From assembly GCF_030161615.1 (NCBI RefSeq), contig NZ_BSUN01000001.1, forward strand, positions 868,001 to 932,000: DNA of 64,000 bases, read 5' to 3'. Position 1 is the first letter of the stretch. Each line of letters starts with the position of its first letter. Source of the stretch: Demequina litorisediminis (GTDB taxonomy: Bacteria; Actinomycetota; Actinomycetes; Actinomycetales; Demequinaceae). The notes beneath the pieces are model-generated. The model was not told the origin of the DNA, did not search any database, and saw only the letters and a list, made by a program, of their open reading frames with translations. This document shows positions 50,840-63,497 of this stretch, piece by piece. A program made the position numbers and the translations under genes.

Positions 50840-52170
50840 GAGGCGAACCGTCCCATGCCTCGGTACTCCCAGCCCGCGTCGATCCACGCCTCAGCGGGGA
50901 GGCAGTTGCGTCCGTCGATGATCCGGGGGCGGGACACGATGCTGCGCAGAGCGGCGGGATCGAGGTCGCGGAACTGCTGCCACTCCGTGGCCACGACCAC
51001 GAGGTCAGCGTCGCGGCACGCGTCGAGAGCGTCGTCGCTGTAGGTCAGGGTGGGCCACACGCGGGCGGCGTTGGCGTTCGCCTGAGGGTCGTGGACCGTG
51101 ACGTGAGCGCCACGCAGGTGCAGGCTTGCCTGCGACGTCGAGCGCGGGCGAGTCACGAATGTCGTCGCTCAACGGCTTAAAGGCTGCGCCCAGGACGGCG
51201 ATGCGGGTGCCCGTGAGTTCGCCCAGGAGTTCCTCGGCCAACTCGACGGCGTGCTCCCTGCGGCGCATGTTGACCGTGTCCACCTCGCGCAGGAACGTGA
51301 GGGCCTGGTCGACGCCCAGGCTCGCCGGCGCGCGCCATGAATGCGCGGATGTCCTTGGGAAGGCAGCCGCCTCCGAAGCCCAGGCCCGCGCCAAGGAACT
51401 TGCGGCCGATGCGGGCGTCATGCCCGATCGCGTCCGCAAGATCGATCACGTCGGCCCCCGTCGCCTCGCACACCTCGGCGATGGCGTTGATGAACGAGAT
51501 CTTGGTGGCGAGGAAGGCGTTGGCCGAGACCTTGACGAGTTCGGCCGTTGCCAGGTCGGTGGTGAGGAAGGGTGTCTCACGCGACAGCGCATCGGCGTAC
51601 ACGCGGCGCGCCACCTCCTCGACGCGTCCGGGACGCTCGGGGTCGATACCCACCACGATGCGGTCGGGGCGCAGGGTGTCCTCGACGGCGAAGCCTTCAC
51701 GCAGGAACTCCGGGTTCCACCCCAGGCTGTGCGTCGTCGCCCACGGGGGCCAGTTCGCGCAGACGAGCGGCGAGACGGGCTGCGGTGCCGACGGGAACGG
51801 TCGACTTGCCCAGCAACGTCGCGGGCCGCTCGAGCATGGGGGCAAGCGTCTCGATGACCGCATCCACGTAGGTGAGGTCGGCCGCGTACTCGCCCTTGCG
51901 CTGCGGCGTGCCCACTCCAATGAAGTGGACATCGGCGAAGTCCGCGGCCTCAGCGGCGTCGGTCGTGAAGCGCAGGCGCCCGGACTCGACGTGCTTGCGC
52001 AGGAGTTCGGGCAGGCCGGGCTCGAAGAAGGGCACCTCGCCGGCGGAGAGGCGAGCGATCTTTTCGGCGTCGATATCGACGCCGATGACCTCGTGGCCGA
52101 GTTCGGCCATTCCCGCAGCATGGGTGGCACCGAGGTACCCGGTGCCGAACACAGACAGACGTTCAGCCAT
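50836..52170 (-). CDS. ugd: UDP-glucose/GDP-mannose dehydrogenase family (UDP-glucose 6-dehydrogenase)
   Basis: An NAD-dependent double oxidation of UDP-glucose to UDP-glucuronate, about 443 residues. Motifs are LSVFGTGYLGATHAAGMAEL, HFIGVGTPQRKGEYAADLTY, LLGKSTVPVGTA, WNPEFLREGFAVEDTL, catalytic Cys in GLGFGGGCLPKDIRAFM and GAAFKPLSDDIRDSPAL. AGCT-site insertions lie near 51727, 51323 and 51126. It lies 9 bp after manA and overlaps dtxR, so manA-ugd-dtxR form one operon. Confidence 0.93.
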
Positions 52171-52179
52171 GTCGAAACC

Positions 52180-53353
52180 TTATCGGTCCGCGCCGACACC
52201 GTTCTCGGCAGCCTCGGGGGTGCGCGCCACCACCACGAGGCCATCGGCGCTCACCGTCACGTCACCCAGCGATGCCCTCGCGAAGATCGCCTGCCCGGCT
52301 GTCATCTTCTTGGTCTCACCGCCGGCGGCGACGATCGCCTCACCGGAGTGACACAGGACAATGCGCGGGGCAGCGGGAACCACGGCCTCACCGTCCTTCA
52401 CGAGCGTCAGCGCGAACTCCTCCGCGGCCGTCACGAGATGGCGTGCCGCGCCGTCGAGCCTTCGCCACGGGCATCGAGGGCGGTGCGGGACGCGCGTCGG
52501 CGAGGGTCAGCAGCAGCGGCACGTCGACGTGCTTGGGCGTCAGCCCCGCACGCACCACATTGTCCGAGTTCGCCATGATCTCGAGGCCCACACCCGACTG
52601 ATACGAATGCAGCACCCCTGCCCCCGTGTACACCGCCTCGCCCGGGTCCAGTTCGACAAGGTTGAGCGCGAGCGCCACCACGGCACCCGCATCGGCCGGG
52701 AAGAAGCCGAGAGCGTCGGCTGCGGCACGCAGCGACGTTCCGGGGGCCGATGCCGCTCCCACCGTGGCTAGCGCGGCAAACGTCGCGTCGTCGACCCCCT
52801 CCGTGAGGACGGAACGCAAGAACTCGGTGGCGTCCTCGGCCTCATCGAGAACGGCTGCCAGTTCCCACGCACGGTCCGTGTCGAGAGTCCGCAGGTCCGC
52901 CGCCACCCACTCGAGGGGGCGGATGCCTGCCAGCACGCGCATCGGCGTGATCGCCACCACCATCTCGGGCTTGTGGAAGGGGTCAAGGAAGGTGTGGGGT
53001 GCACCGCCGGTGCCGCGCTGCTCGAGCGCGAAGCCCTCACGTGCCTGATCGAGCGTGGGGTGCACCTGAATCGAGAGCGGCTTGGCGATCGCCAGGATCT
53101 TCAGGAGGTACGGAAGTCTGCCGCCCCAGCGCTGCGCCGCCTCGGCTCCCAGCATGTCCTCCGGCTGCTGTGCGATGCGCTCGTCGAGCGCCAACGGCAA
53201 CGCCTCATCGGGCAAGGCCGACGGCGCCGAGGTGTGCGCGCCCCACCAGGCTTCGGCGCACGGCCGGCCGTCGGGCTCGGCGCCCAGAAAGCGCGGGATG
53301 TCGTCGGTGGTTCCCCAGTCGTAGTGCCGGATGACGGGAGTGATGCGTTGCAC
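52180..53353 (-). CDS. manA: Mannose-6-phosphate isomerase, class I
   Basis: A zinc cupin that interconverts fructose-6-P and mannose-6-P, about 390 residues. Motifs are ITPVIRHYDWGTTDDIPRFL, the metal site KPLSIQVHPTLDQAREGFAL and HKPEMVVAITPMRVLAG, and GVLHSYQSGVGLEIMANSDN near the C-terminal cupin. An AGCT-site insertion near 52458 splits off the last 90 residues. It supplies mannose for GDP-mannose and for the Pmt and GT enzymes. It is divergent from serC. Confidence 0.94.
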
Positions 53354-53394
53354 CCGCGACAGTCTGCCAGTCCCGCGCGCACTACGCTGGCGCC

Positions 53395-55372
<1,978 letters not shown>

Positions 55373-55399
55373 CGCCGGAGCCGTCGCGGCATCGGCGGG

Positions 55400-56660
55400 C
55401 TACCTGGAGGCGCTGGCGCCGCGTGCGATGGCGTCGGCGTCGCCCTTGTCACCACTGGGAATCCAACGCCACAGCGCCGCGGAGGCCACCACGCCGAGCG
55501 CTCCCACGCCCCACAGGGCGCCTGAGAGCGTGGCGGCCGCAACGCCGGACACCAGCGCAGGTCCAGCCATGCCGCCCACGTCCGCGAGCATCATCCATAG
55601 CCCCACGAACATGTCCCGCCCGGTGCTGGGCGCGACGTCGTTGCCGAGGGTCATGAGCACCCCGGAACCCCAGCCGTTGCCAATCCCCAGAACCAACGAT
55701 GCAAGCGTGACGCCCGTGACGCTGTCGGTCATGGTGAGCGCCACCGTGCCGAGCGCGAGCGCAAGGGTGGAGGGCACGGCGGTCCAGACCCGCCCCCACC
55801 GGTCCATCACCACCCCCGCGGGGTAGAAGAGCAGCATGTCCACGGCCGCCGATGCGGAGAAGATGAGCGACACGGTGTGGTCCTCGACGCCCACCGACGC
55901 CGCCCACAGGGGAATCACGACGAGGCGCGCCGCGCGCACCGCGCCCGTGAGTCCCACCGCGAGGCCTAGGGAGCGCAAGGTGGCGAGGTTGTCGCGCATC
56001 ACGTCGCGCGCCCGCGAGTGTGGGTGCGGGGACGGGGTACGGCGGGTGCGCCATGCGCCCGTCAGGCGCAGGGTCGCCATCGCCGCGACCACGGTGAGCG
56101 CAGCGAAGAGGTAAGACGCGTCGAGTCCGCGCCAGGCGATCACCGCGGCGCCGATGACGGGGCCGATGAAGTTGGAGATCCGCCACGTGCCAGCGAGCGT
56201 GGTGAACGCGCGGGCACGCGCGGCGTGCGGCACCGCGAGTGCGAGCCTGCCCCTGACGCGCCACGTGATAGGCCGCGTGACCGCCTCCCACCAGGACGAT
56301 GCCGGCGAGCAGCCCTCCCAGCCGATCCGACAGCCCACACACCACGGCCCCGAGCGCGAGGGTCGCCAGCGACAGCATCGCGGCCCGCGCTGGCCCCAGG
56401 ACACCGGTCAGTCGGCCTCCCCAGGCGCTGCCCGCGATGCGGCCGAGCGAGTACAACGCCACGGCGGCGGCCGCCATCGCGGCCGGCTTGTCGAGAGCCA
56501 GGACGGACAGCGCGAACAGGGGCAGCATCGCGCCAAGGCCGATCTCTGCGAGAAAGGTGGGCGCGTAGGTGGCGGTCGCGAGGCTGACGATCCTCGCGCG
56601 CCGCCCGGAAGATTCCGGCGTCGCCGGACTAGTCGCCTGTCGCCTCGGTACGCGGGGCAT
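55400..56660 (-). CDS. MFS transporter
   Basis: About 420 residues, 12 predicted TM helices. The first helix starts LATATYAPTFLAEIGLGAML; the loop 2-3 motif is GRIAGSAWGGRLTGVLGPAR; the second half has FYPAGVVMDRWGRVWTAVPS and LVLGIGNGWGSGVLMTLG. No substrate is evident; drug export is the usual guess. The ATG at 56660 overlaps the end of DUF3027 by about 30 bp. An AGCT-site insertion lies near 56248. Confidence 0.85.
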
Positions 56661-57642
56661 CGTCGGCCGATGCCGCGGTCGCCTCGGGCTCGGGATCAGC
56701 AGCCTCAGGCTCCGCCACCGGCTCGGGTTCCGCCACGGGCTCGGGGGCGACGGGCTCGGCGGCAACGGTCGCCTCGGGCTCGGGGGCACCCACCTCCGCC
56801 TCGGCTTCCGGCTCCGCAACGGCCTCAGGCTCCGACGCGGCTTCGGCTTCCGGCTCCGCAACGGACTCGGGCTCAGTCTCCGGCTCCGGCTGCACCGCGA
56901 CGGGACCGCCGAGCACCATCTCCACGAGGGCCTCGGTGTCGAATACGGGGTCGTTCGCGGGCCACAGGGGGTTCGTGCGGTCAGGGGCCGCCTGCTGCTG
57001 CCCTCCGCACTCGTGGTCGACCGGGACAACGGTGCCGTCAAACGGGCACCACTTGTTGGCGCAGACGCCGAAGTGCAGTCGCATCGCTCCCGACAGGGGG
57101 ATCACGAACTCACCCACGGCACCGGACGGCGTCGCCGACCGAGTCGAAGCCAGGTGAAGGTCCTGGGCTCGCTGGTTCCAGCGTTCGAAGGCCTCGTCGC
57201 GACCCACCGGACCAAGCACGCGCTCGCGTCCCAGGCCAAACTCCCAGATCGCGACCTCATCGGCCTCGTCGTCACCCGTGACGGTGTACCCGGGGACCAG
57301 GCGAGGGTCGCCATCGATCTTCGGTACTGCCATGCCGGGCTTGATGTCCCCGGGCTGGACGCGGTCGGCCCACGGCACCCACGGCGGCGACAGCAGTGCG
57401 TCATCGGCCGCGACCAGGTGAGCCTCACACACGCGTGCCTGCTTCAGGCGCGGGGCACGTGACAGCGTCACGGACCAGACCCACCCGCGGTACCCGGGCA
57501 TCGTGCACCCAAACAGGTGCGTGACGAGCCTGTCCTCATCCTGATGAGAACCGAGGTGTTCGCCTACCCATTCAGCACCCTCGGCCACCTCGATGGCGGA
57601 TTCGCGGGCAAGGTCGACGGCGGAGTCCAGCACTGCGTCCAT
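56629..57642 (-). CDS. DUF3027 protein
   Basis: A 337-residue actinobacterial protein of unknown function. The conserved part (residues 1-215) has GCTMPGYRGWVWSVTLSRAP, the LSPPWVPWADRVQPGDI stretch, and the C-x4-C-like pair in FGVCANKWCPFDGTVVP with a third Cys in DHECGG, suggesting a metal site. Residues 240-337 are a long, nearly pure Pro-Glu-Ala acidic tail. It lies 9 bp after the cold-shock gene, a conserved actinobacterial pair. The frame is intact. Confidence 0.88.
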   Translation of the reverse strand: MDAVLDSAVDLARESAIEVAEGAEWVGEHLGSHQDEDRLVTHLFGCTMPGYRGWVWSVTLSRAPRLKQARVCEAHLVAADDALLSPPWVPWADRVQPGDIKPGMAVPKIDGDPRLVPGYTVTGDDEADEVAIWEFGLGRERVLGPVGRDEAFERWNQRAQDLHLASTRSATPSGAVGEFVIPLSGAMRLHFGVCANKWCPFDGTVVPVDHECGGQQQAAPDRTNPLWPANDPVFDTEALVEMVLGGPVAVQPEPETEPESVAEPEAEAASEPEAVAEPEAEAEVGAPEPEATVAAEPVAPEPVAEPEPVAEPEAADPEPEATAASADDAPRTEATGD

Positions 57643-57651
57643 GACGTGAGG

Positions 57652-58035
57652 TCACGCCTCCAGTTGATCGGCGACGGCGCGGAGCACGGACGCGACCTTC
57701 TGGCCGCGCTCACCGTCGGGGTAGCGGCCCCGACGCAGGGAGTTCGACACGCCATCGAGCATCTTGATGAGGTCCTCGACGATGACCGTCATCTCCTCGG
57801 GCTTCTTGCGAAGCCCCTGGGAGACGGTCTTGACGGGCTCCAGCAGGGTCACCGACAGCGCCGAGGGGCCACGACGCCCGTCAACGATCGAGAAGTCCAC
57901 GCGGGTGCCCGGCTTGGGCGAGGGCGTGCCCGCGGGCAGCGCCGAGGCGTGGAGGAAGACCTCATCACCATCGTCGCTGGCGATGAAGCCGAACCCCTTG
58001 TCAGAGTCGAAAAACTTCACACGGCCGGTAGGCAC
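57652..58035 (-). CDS. Cold-shock domain protein with C-terminal extension
   Basis: About 127 residues. GTG start gives VPTGRVKFFDSDKGFGFIAS with RNP1 KGFGFI and RNP2 VFLHASAL, the nucleic-acid surface of CspA-type OB folds. After residue 68 there is a helical extension (PEEMTVIVEDLIKMLDGVSN) absent from standard 67-residue Csp proteins but usual in this actinobacterial group. It is upstream of DUF3027, probably co-transcribed. The frame is intact. Confidence 0.9.
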   Translation of the reverse strand: MPTGRVKFFDSDKGFGFIASDDGDEVFLHASALPAGTPSPKPGTRVDFSIVDGRRGPSALSVTLLEPVKTVSQGLRKKPEEMTVIVEDLIKMLDGVSNSLRRGRYPDGERGQKVASVLRAVADQLEA

Positions 58036-58243
58036 ATCTACCTCGCTGGTCTCATCGGGGTGCCGCGGATTCGGCACCCGGCCCAGTCTAGCCGCCCACC
58101 CCGACACGGCGGCGCGGCCGATGCACGAGCGCGCCGTCGGTGCTACGGTCACCCGGGCGCGGCACCCGGGTTTGCCTCCGGACGCCGCACCGACGCACAC
58201 TGGAACTGCGCACACCGCGCGCACCAACTGGCTGAGGTGGAAC

Positions 58244-58990
58244 ATGGGCACGACCGTCATCCCCGGGTGGCTGGTCCCGGCGTACTCCCGCGCAGCAGTG
58301 GGCGCGGGTGCCACGGCCGACCCTCGCGACGTTCAGGCCGCCGGTGACCGGCTCGTGTACCGGTGGTCGGAGCCGACTCGGCGGTTCCACGGCATCGGCC
58401 ATCTGGTGGATCTGTTGCAGTACGTTGACGAACTTCAGCAGGAGACCCAGCACCCGCACATCGTGCGACTGGCCGCCTGGTATCACGGCGCGATCTTCGA
58501 TGCGGCGGAGCGCGCCGCGTATGCGAAGCGCGGCGGAGAGGACGAGGTCGCGAGCGCGCAGTACGCGCGCGACGAGTTGTCGCAGGCTGGACTCGAGGCT
58601 GCGGCGGTCGATAAGGTCGCCAATCTGGTGGCTGGCCTTGCGCGTCACGCCACGGGCCTCGGTGACGCGGCCGTCCTGTCCGATGCCGACCTCGCCGTGC
58701 TCGCGAGCGATCCTCAGCGCTACAAGCACTACGTGAAGTCGGTGCGCGAAGAGTATGCGCATATTCCTACCGAGCGTTTCCTTGCCGCACGCCGGGCGAT
58801 CGTGACCAAGATCCTGTCGCGTGAACGCATCTATACGACGCCGCTGGGCCAGGGATGGGAGGCGCAGGCCAGGCAGAACCTCCAGGCCGAACTCGCATGG
58901 CTGAGCCGCGAGGACCAGGTGCTCCTCGACACCGCCGCCCTGGTCACACTCACCGAGGACCGCGCGCTCCACGCCTCGTCGGCGTCCTAG
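58244..58990 (+). CDS. HD-domain-like predicted metal-dependent hydrolase
   Basis: A 248-residue helical protein. RRFHGIGHLVDLL, LAAWYHGAIFD and GLARHATGLGDAAVLSDADLA supply His and Asp residues spaced like the metal ligands of HD phosphohydrolases, and the family is annotated in COG4339-type proteins of unknown substrate. GAGG precedes the ATG. The frame is intact. It has no obvious operon partners. Confidence 0.78.
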   Translation: MGTTVIPGWLVPAYSRAAVGAGATADPRDVQAAGDRLVYRWSEPTRRFHGIGHLVDLLQYVDELQQETQHPHIVRLAAWYHGAIFDAAERAAYAKRGGEDEVASAQYARDELSQAGLEAAAVDKVANLVAGLARHATGLGDAAVLSDADLAVLASDPQRYKHYVKSVREEYAHIPTERFLAARRAIVTKILSRERIYTTPLGQGWEAQARQNLQAELAWLSREDQVLLDTAALVTLTEDRALHASSAS

Positions 58991-59122
58991 GTCTGTCTGC
59001 CTCGTCCCCAGGCTTCGCGGCGGCACGCTGTCCTCCACCGGCGAGACGCGTCCCGGCCGACGATGGAAGGTCGCCACCTAGCGTGATGAGAGTCATCCCA
59101 CCCACACCAGAAGGAGACTCTC

Positions 59123-59410
59123 ATGACCCGCTATCACGTTGACTCTGCCGAGGTCGCTCAGGCCGCGGCCGCAGCCCAGCAGTCGGGAAGCGGCATTCGT
59201 GCCGAGGTGGCCACCCTCGTGGGCCGCCTGTCCTCGTTGGAGGGCAGGCGGCAGGGCACCGCCTCGACGGCGTTCTCCCGAGCCCTCGACCAGTGGCGGT
59301 CCGCGCAGGCTCAGGTCGAGACGGCCCTGGAGTCCCTCTCCCAGGCGCTCAACCAGGCGGCAACCACCTACCAGGACGCCGAAGACGCGACCACGCGCCT
59401 GTTCGGCTAG
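59123..59410 (+). CDS. WXG100-like small helical protein lacking the WxG tryptophan
   Basis: A 95-residue all-helical protein with a WXG100-like helix-turn-helix hairpin: AEVATLVGRLSSLEGRRQGT, then ASTAFSRALDQWRSAQAQVE. The position of the WxG tryptophan is Arg (RQG), while the downstream AF...W pattern is kept. WXG100 proteins are type VII secretion substrates; no ESX genes are in the window, so this is an orphan. The start has AAGGAGA upstream. Confidence 0.75.
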   Translation: MTRYHVDSAEVAQAAAAAQQSGSGIRAEVATLVGRLSSLEGRRQGTASTAFSRALDQWRSAQAQVETALESLSQALNQAATTYQDAEDATTRLFG

Positions 59411-59438
59411 TTCCGACGCCCGGCGTAGTCTCGCTCGG

Positions 59439-59704
59439 GTGACCGTCCTCATCGATCCCCCTTGTGGCCACGGCATGGCCGCGTGTGGGGGCACATGGTT
59501 TCGGACGTATCGCTCGACGAGGCTCCACGCGCTTGCGGCGTTGGCGGAGATCCCACCGAGGGCCTTCGACCGCGACCACTACGACGTGCCCGAGGAGCTC
59601 TACCCTCGCCTCACCGCGTTGGGCGCAGAACTCGTCGACACCCGTGAGTGGTGCGCAGGCTCCGGGCGTCGGGCCTGCGCGTGACCGCCGCCGCCCGCCG
59701 GTGA
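59439..59704 (+). CDS. DUF4031 protein
   Basis: About 88 residues. The corrected protein, VTVLIDPPLWPRHGRVWGHM then VSDVSLDELHALAALAEI, with AFDRDHYDVPEELYPRL and the C-terminal TRELVRRLRASGLRV, matches DUF4031 end to end. Three changes break it: a missing C in a C run near 59460, a GAGCTC-site insertion near 59520, and a lost C near 59650 (GAGCTGGTG read as GAGTGGTG). Function is unknown; the family is common in actinobacteria. Confidence 0.8.
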
Positions 59705-59777
59705 CGCGCGCCGGTGACGCGCGCCATGGCGGGCCGCGGCGCCTGTCCCTGACGGTCCGAGCATCGTCCATGCACGA

Positions 59778-59811
59778 CGAAGGCCCCAGGGGTTGAACCC
59801 TGGGGCCTTCG
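59778..59811. terminator. Terminator after groEL
   Basis: CGAAGGCCCCAGGG pairs with CCCTGGGGCCTTCG (14 bp, 6-nt loop), downstream of groEL on the minus strand and of DUF4031 on the plus strand. Confidence 0.85.
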
Positions 59812-59847
59812 TACGTGAGTCAGCGTGTGGCGCTGAAGCGGTGTGGC

Positions 59848-61595
<1,748 letters not shown>

Positions 61596-61622
61596 TTAGC
61601 ACTCTCAGGGTGTGAGTGCTAA
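61596..61622. promoter_or_regulatory. CIRCE operator (HrcA site)
   Basis: TTAGCACTC-N9-GAGTGCTAA, a perfect match to the CIRCE consensus, 118 bp upstream of the groEL start. HrcA binding here represses heat-shock chaperonin genes. Confidence 0.95.
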
Positions 61623-61631
61623 TGCTGATTC

Positions 61632-61656
61632 TGGCACTCTCCCCTGGCGAGTGCAA
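61632..61656. promoter_or_regulatory. Second, degenerate CIRCE
   Basis: GCACTC-N9-GAGTGC (61634-61654) keeps the inner 6 bp of each CIRCE arm with the same 9-bp spacer, 10 bp beyond the perfect copy. Confidence 0.75.
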
Positions 61657-61754
61657 ACCCTTCACGCCCCGTTCACCCAGGGCGAGATTCGTTGGCTCGG
61701 CCGCCGCGCTCCGCGAAGCGGACGTGCGCTATGCGCGACCTGCGTCGAGGCGCG

Positions 61755-62390
61755 CTAGTTGGGGTCGGACGCGAGGAGAACTTCGATCTCAGCGCCGCCG
61801 GGAGTCCCGGATCCATCCACCGCTTCGATACCCAGGGCATCGGCGATGGCTTGGGCGGTGTCGGCGAGGCGATCGTCGTCGTAGGCGACCGTGTTCACAC
61901 CGTCGGGGATGTCCGACGACGAGATGTTGTTCGCCTCCACATTGGTGAAGCCCTCGTCTTCGAGGATCGCCTGCTGCTCGCCGGCAAGGCCGGTGACACC
62001 TGCGCCATTGCGCACGTGCACCTGAGCGTCAAGCACGATTTCGGGCTCCGCCTCAGCCGAAGGCGAGGCGGAGGCGCTGGGCGAAGCAGACGCGGACGCA
62101 GACGCAGAGACTGACGGGCTCGCCGATGGCTCCGCGGAGGCCGACGGCTCCGACGACGCACTCGGGTCGGGCGTGGCGGTGACCGTCACGGACGGCTCGG
62201 AATCGTCGCCACCGCGGCCAGAGTTCCACACCAGGACGGCGATGCCGTAGGCAATGAGACCAGCCACCAGGAATGCGAGGATCGGGGGAAGCACGCGCGA
62301 CCACCACGGGATGGGGCGGCGGTGGACGCCGACGGGCCCACCCTGGTCGGCGATTTCGTCGAACTCGTCGCGCTCGTATTCCTGTGGCAC
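61755..62390 (-). CDS. Membrane-anchored LytR_C domain protein
   Basis: About 211 residues from a GTG at 62390. A cytoplasmic acidic start (EYERDEFDEIADQGG), one TM helix (VLPPILAFLVAGLIAYGIAV), a Ser/Ala/Pro linker of repeated SASA units, then a LytR_C domain (VHVRNGAGVTGLAGEQQAIL; GVNTVAYDDDRLADTAQAIA). Such domains occur at the ends of LCP cell-wall ligases and as stand-alone proteins. It lies 10 bp after DUF3263, a conserved actinobacterial pair. Confidence 0.88.
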   Translation of the reverse strand: MPQEYERDEFDEIADQGGPVGVHRRPIPWWSRVLPPILAFLVAGLIAYGIAVLVWNSGRGGDDSEPSVTVTATPDPSASSEPSASAEPSASPSVSASASASASPSASASPSAEAEPEIVLDAQVHVRNGAGVTGLAGEQQAILEDEGFTNVEANNISSSDIPDGVNTVAYDDDRLADTAQAIADALGIEAVDGSGTPGGAEIEVLLASDPN

Positions 62391-62400
62391 GGAGGTCAGC

Positions 62401-62691
62401 CTAACGAACCGAGGCCGTTCCCCACGCACGCGTGGAGCGGCCGCGCTGGCGCGCCGCCCGCATGCGTCGCAGGCGCTTGACCAACATCGGGTCCGCCTCG
62501 AGGCCCGCAGGCGAGTCAATCAGGGCGCCGAGGACCTGGTAATACTGCGTGCTCGACATCTGAAAAAGGTCGCGGATGGCATCTTCTTTTGCGCCCGCGT
62601 ACTTCCACCACTGGCGCTCGAAGCGCAGGATGGCGGCGTCGCGTTCGGACAGACCCTCGGGGAGGTTCTCGTCGATCGCCGCGTCGCTCAT
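62401..62691 (-). CDS. DUF3263 protein
   Basis: A 96-residue basic protein: LSERDAAILRFERQWWKYAG and AKEDAIRDLFQMSSTQYYQV match DUF3263, an HTH-like family next to the LytR_C gene in actinobacteria and possibly a DNA-binding partner. ATG at 62691 with AGGAGG upstream. The frame is intact. Confidence 0.92.
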   Translation of the reverse strand: MSDAAIDENLPEGLSERDAAILRFERQWWKYAGAKEDAIRDLFQMSSTQYYQVLGALIDSPAGLEADPMLVKRLRRMRAARQRGRSTRAWGTASVR

Positions 62692-62810
62692 GCGCCACCT
62701 CCTCGTGAGTGTTTCTCGCCGTGGTTCGTGTGCCAGCGTAGGGCCCGAACGGGACAAATCCGCGCAGGCACCCCGTGGCACACCTGCGCGGCGCGGCTAG
62801 GGTGGCCGCC

Positions 62811-63497
62811 ATGATCCAGGCATGGCGTGACCAGGTGGGCCCGGGCTGGGTGGAGGCGCTTGAACCCGTCGCCGATGCCTTCGATGACGTAGCGGAATTC
62901 CTCGCCGACGAGGCCCGCGCCGGGCGAGAGGTTCTGCCCGCCCCAGCAGCAATCCTCCGCGCATTCTCCACGCCACTGAGTGACGTCCGGGTCCTCATCG
63001 TGGGGCAAGACCCCTATCCGACGCCTGGCGACGCCGTCGGCCTCGGCTTCTCCGTCGCCGCGGGCCACCGCCTGCCACCGTCGTTGCGCAACATCGCGAA
63101 GGAACTCGCGGATGACACGGGAGAACTCCTCGCCTCGGGCGACCTCAGCGCCTGGCAGGCTCAGGGCGTCTTGCTTCTCAACCGCGTGCTGACCGTCGCG
63201 CCGGGCGAGGCCGGCAGCCACCACGGACACGGCTGGGAGCAGATCACCGCGCGCGCCATCGAGGCACTCGTGGAGCGCGGCGGGCCCTTGGTCGCCGTGC
63301 TGTGGGGCAAGCCAGCCCAGACCCTGAGCCCGCTGCTGTCCGGCGTGCCGATCGTCGCATCGGCCCACCCCAGTCCCCTGTCCGCTCGCCGCGGCTTCCT
63401 CGGCTCGCGCCCGTTCTCGCGGGTCAATCGCCTGCTCGAGGAGCAGGGCTCGGCCCCGATCGAGTGGGCGACCTACGAAGGCCTGATGCTGGCCTAA
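62811..63497 (+). CDS. ung: Uracil-DNA glycosylase, family 1
   Basis: Excises uracil from DNA; 228 residues. Motifs are the catalytic water-activating loop [61 protein letters not shown] and the DNA-intercalation loop [20 protein letters not shown]. The frame is intact. The stop overlaps the stop of the convergent last gene. Confidence 0.96.
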   Translation: MIQAWRDQVGPGWVEALEPVADAFDDVAEFLADEARAGREVLPAPAAILRAFSTPLSDVRVLIVGQDPYPTPGDAVGLGFSVAAGHRLPPSLRNIAKELADDTGELLASGDLSAWQAQGVLLLNRVLTVAPGEAGSHHGHGWEQITARAIEALVERGGPLVAVLWGKPAQTLSPLLSGVPIVASAHPSPLSARRGFLGSRPFSRVNRLLEEQGSAPIEWATYEGLMLA

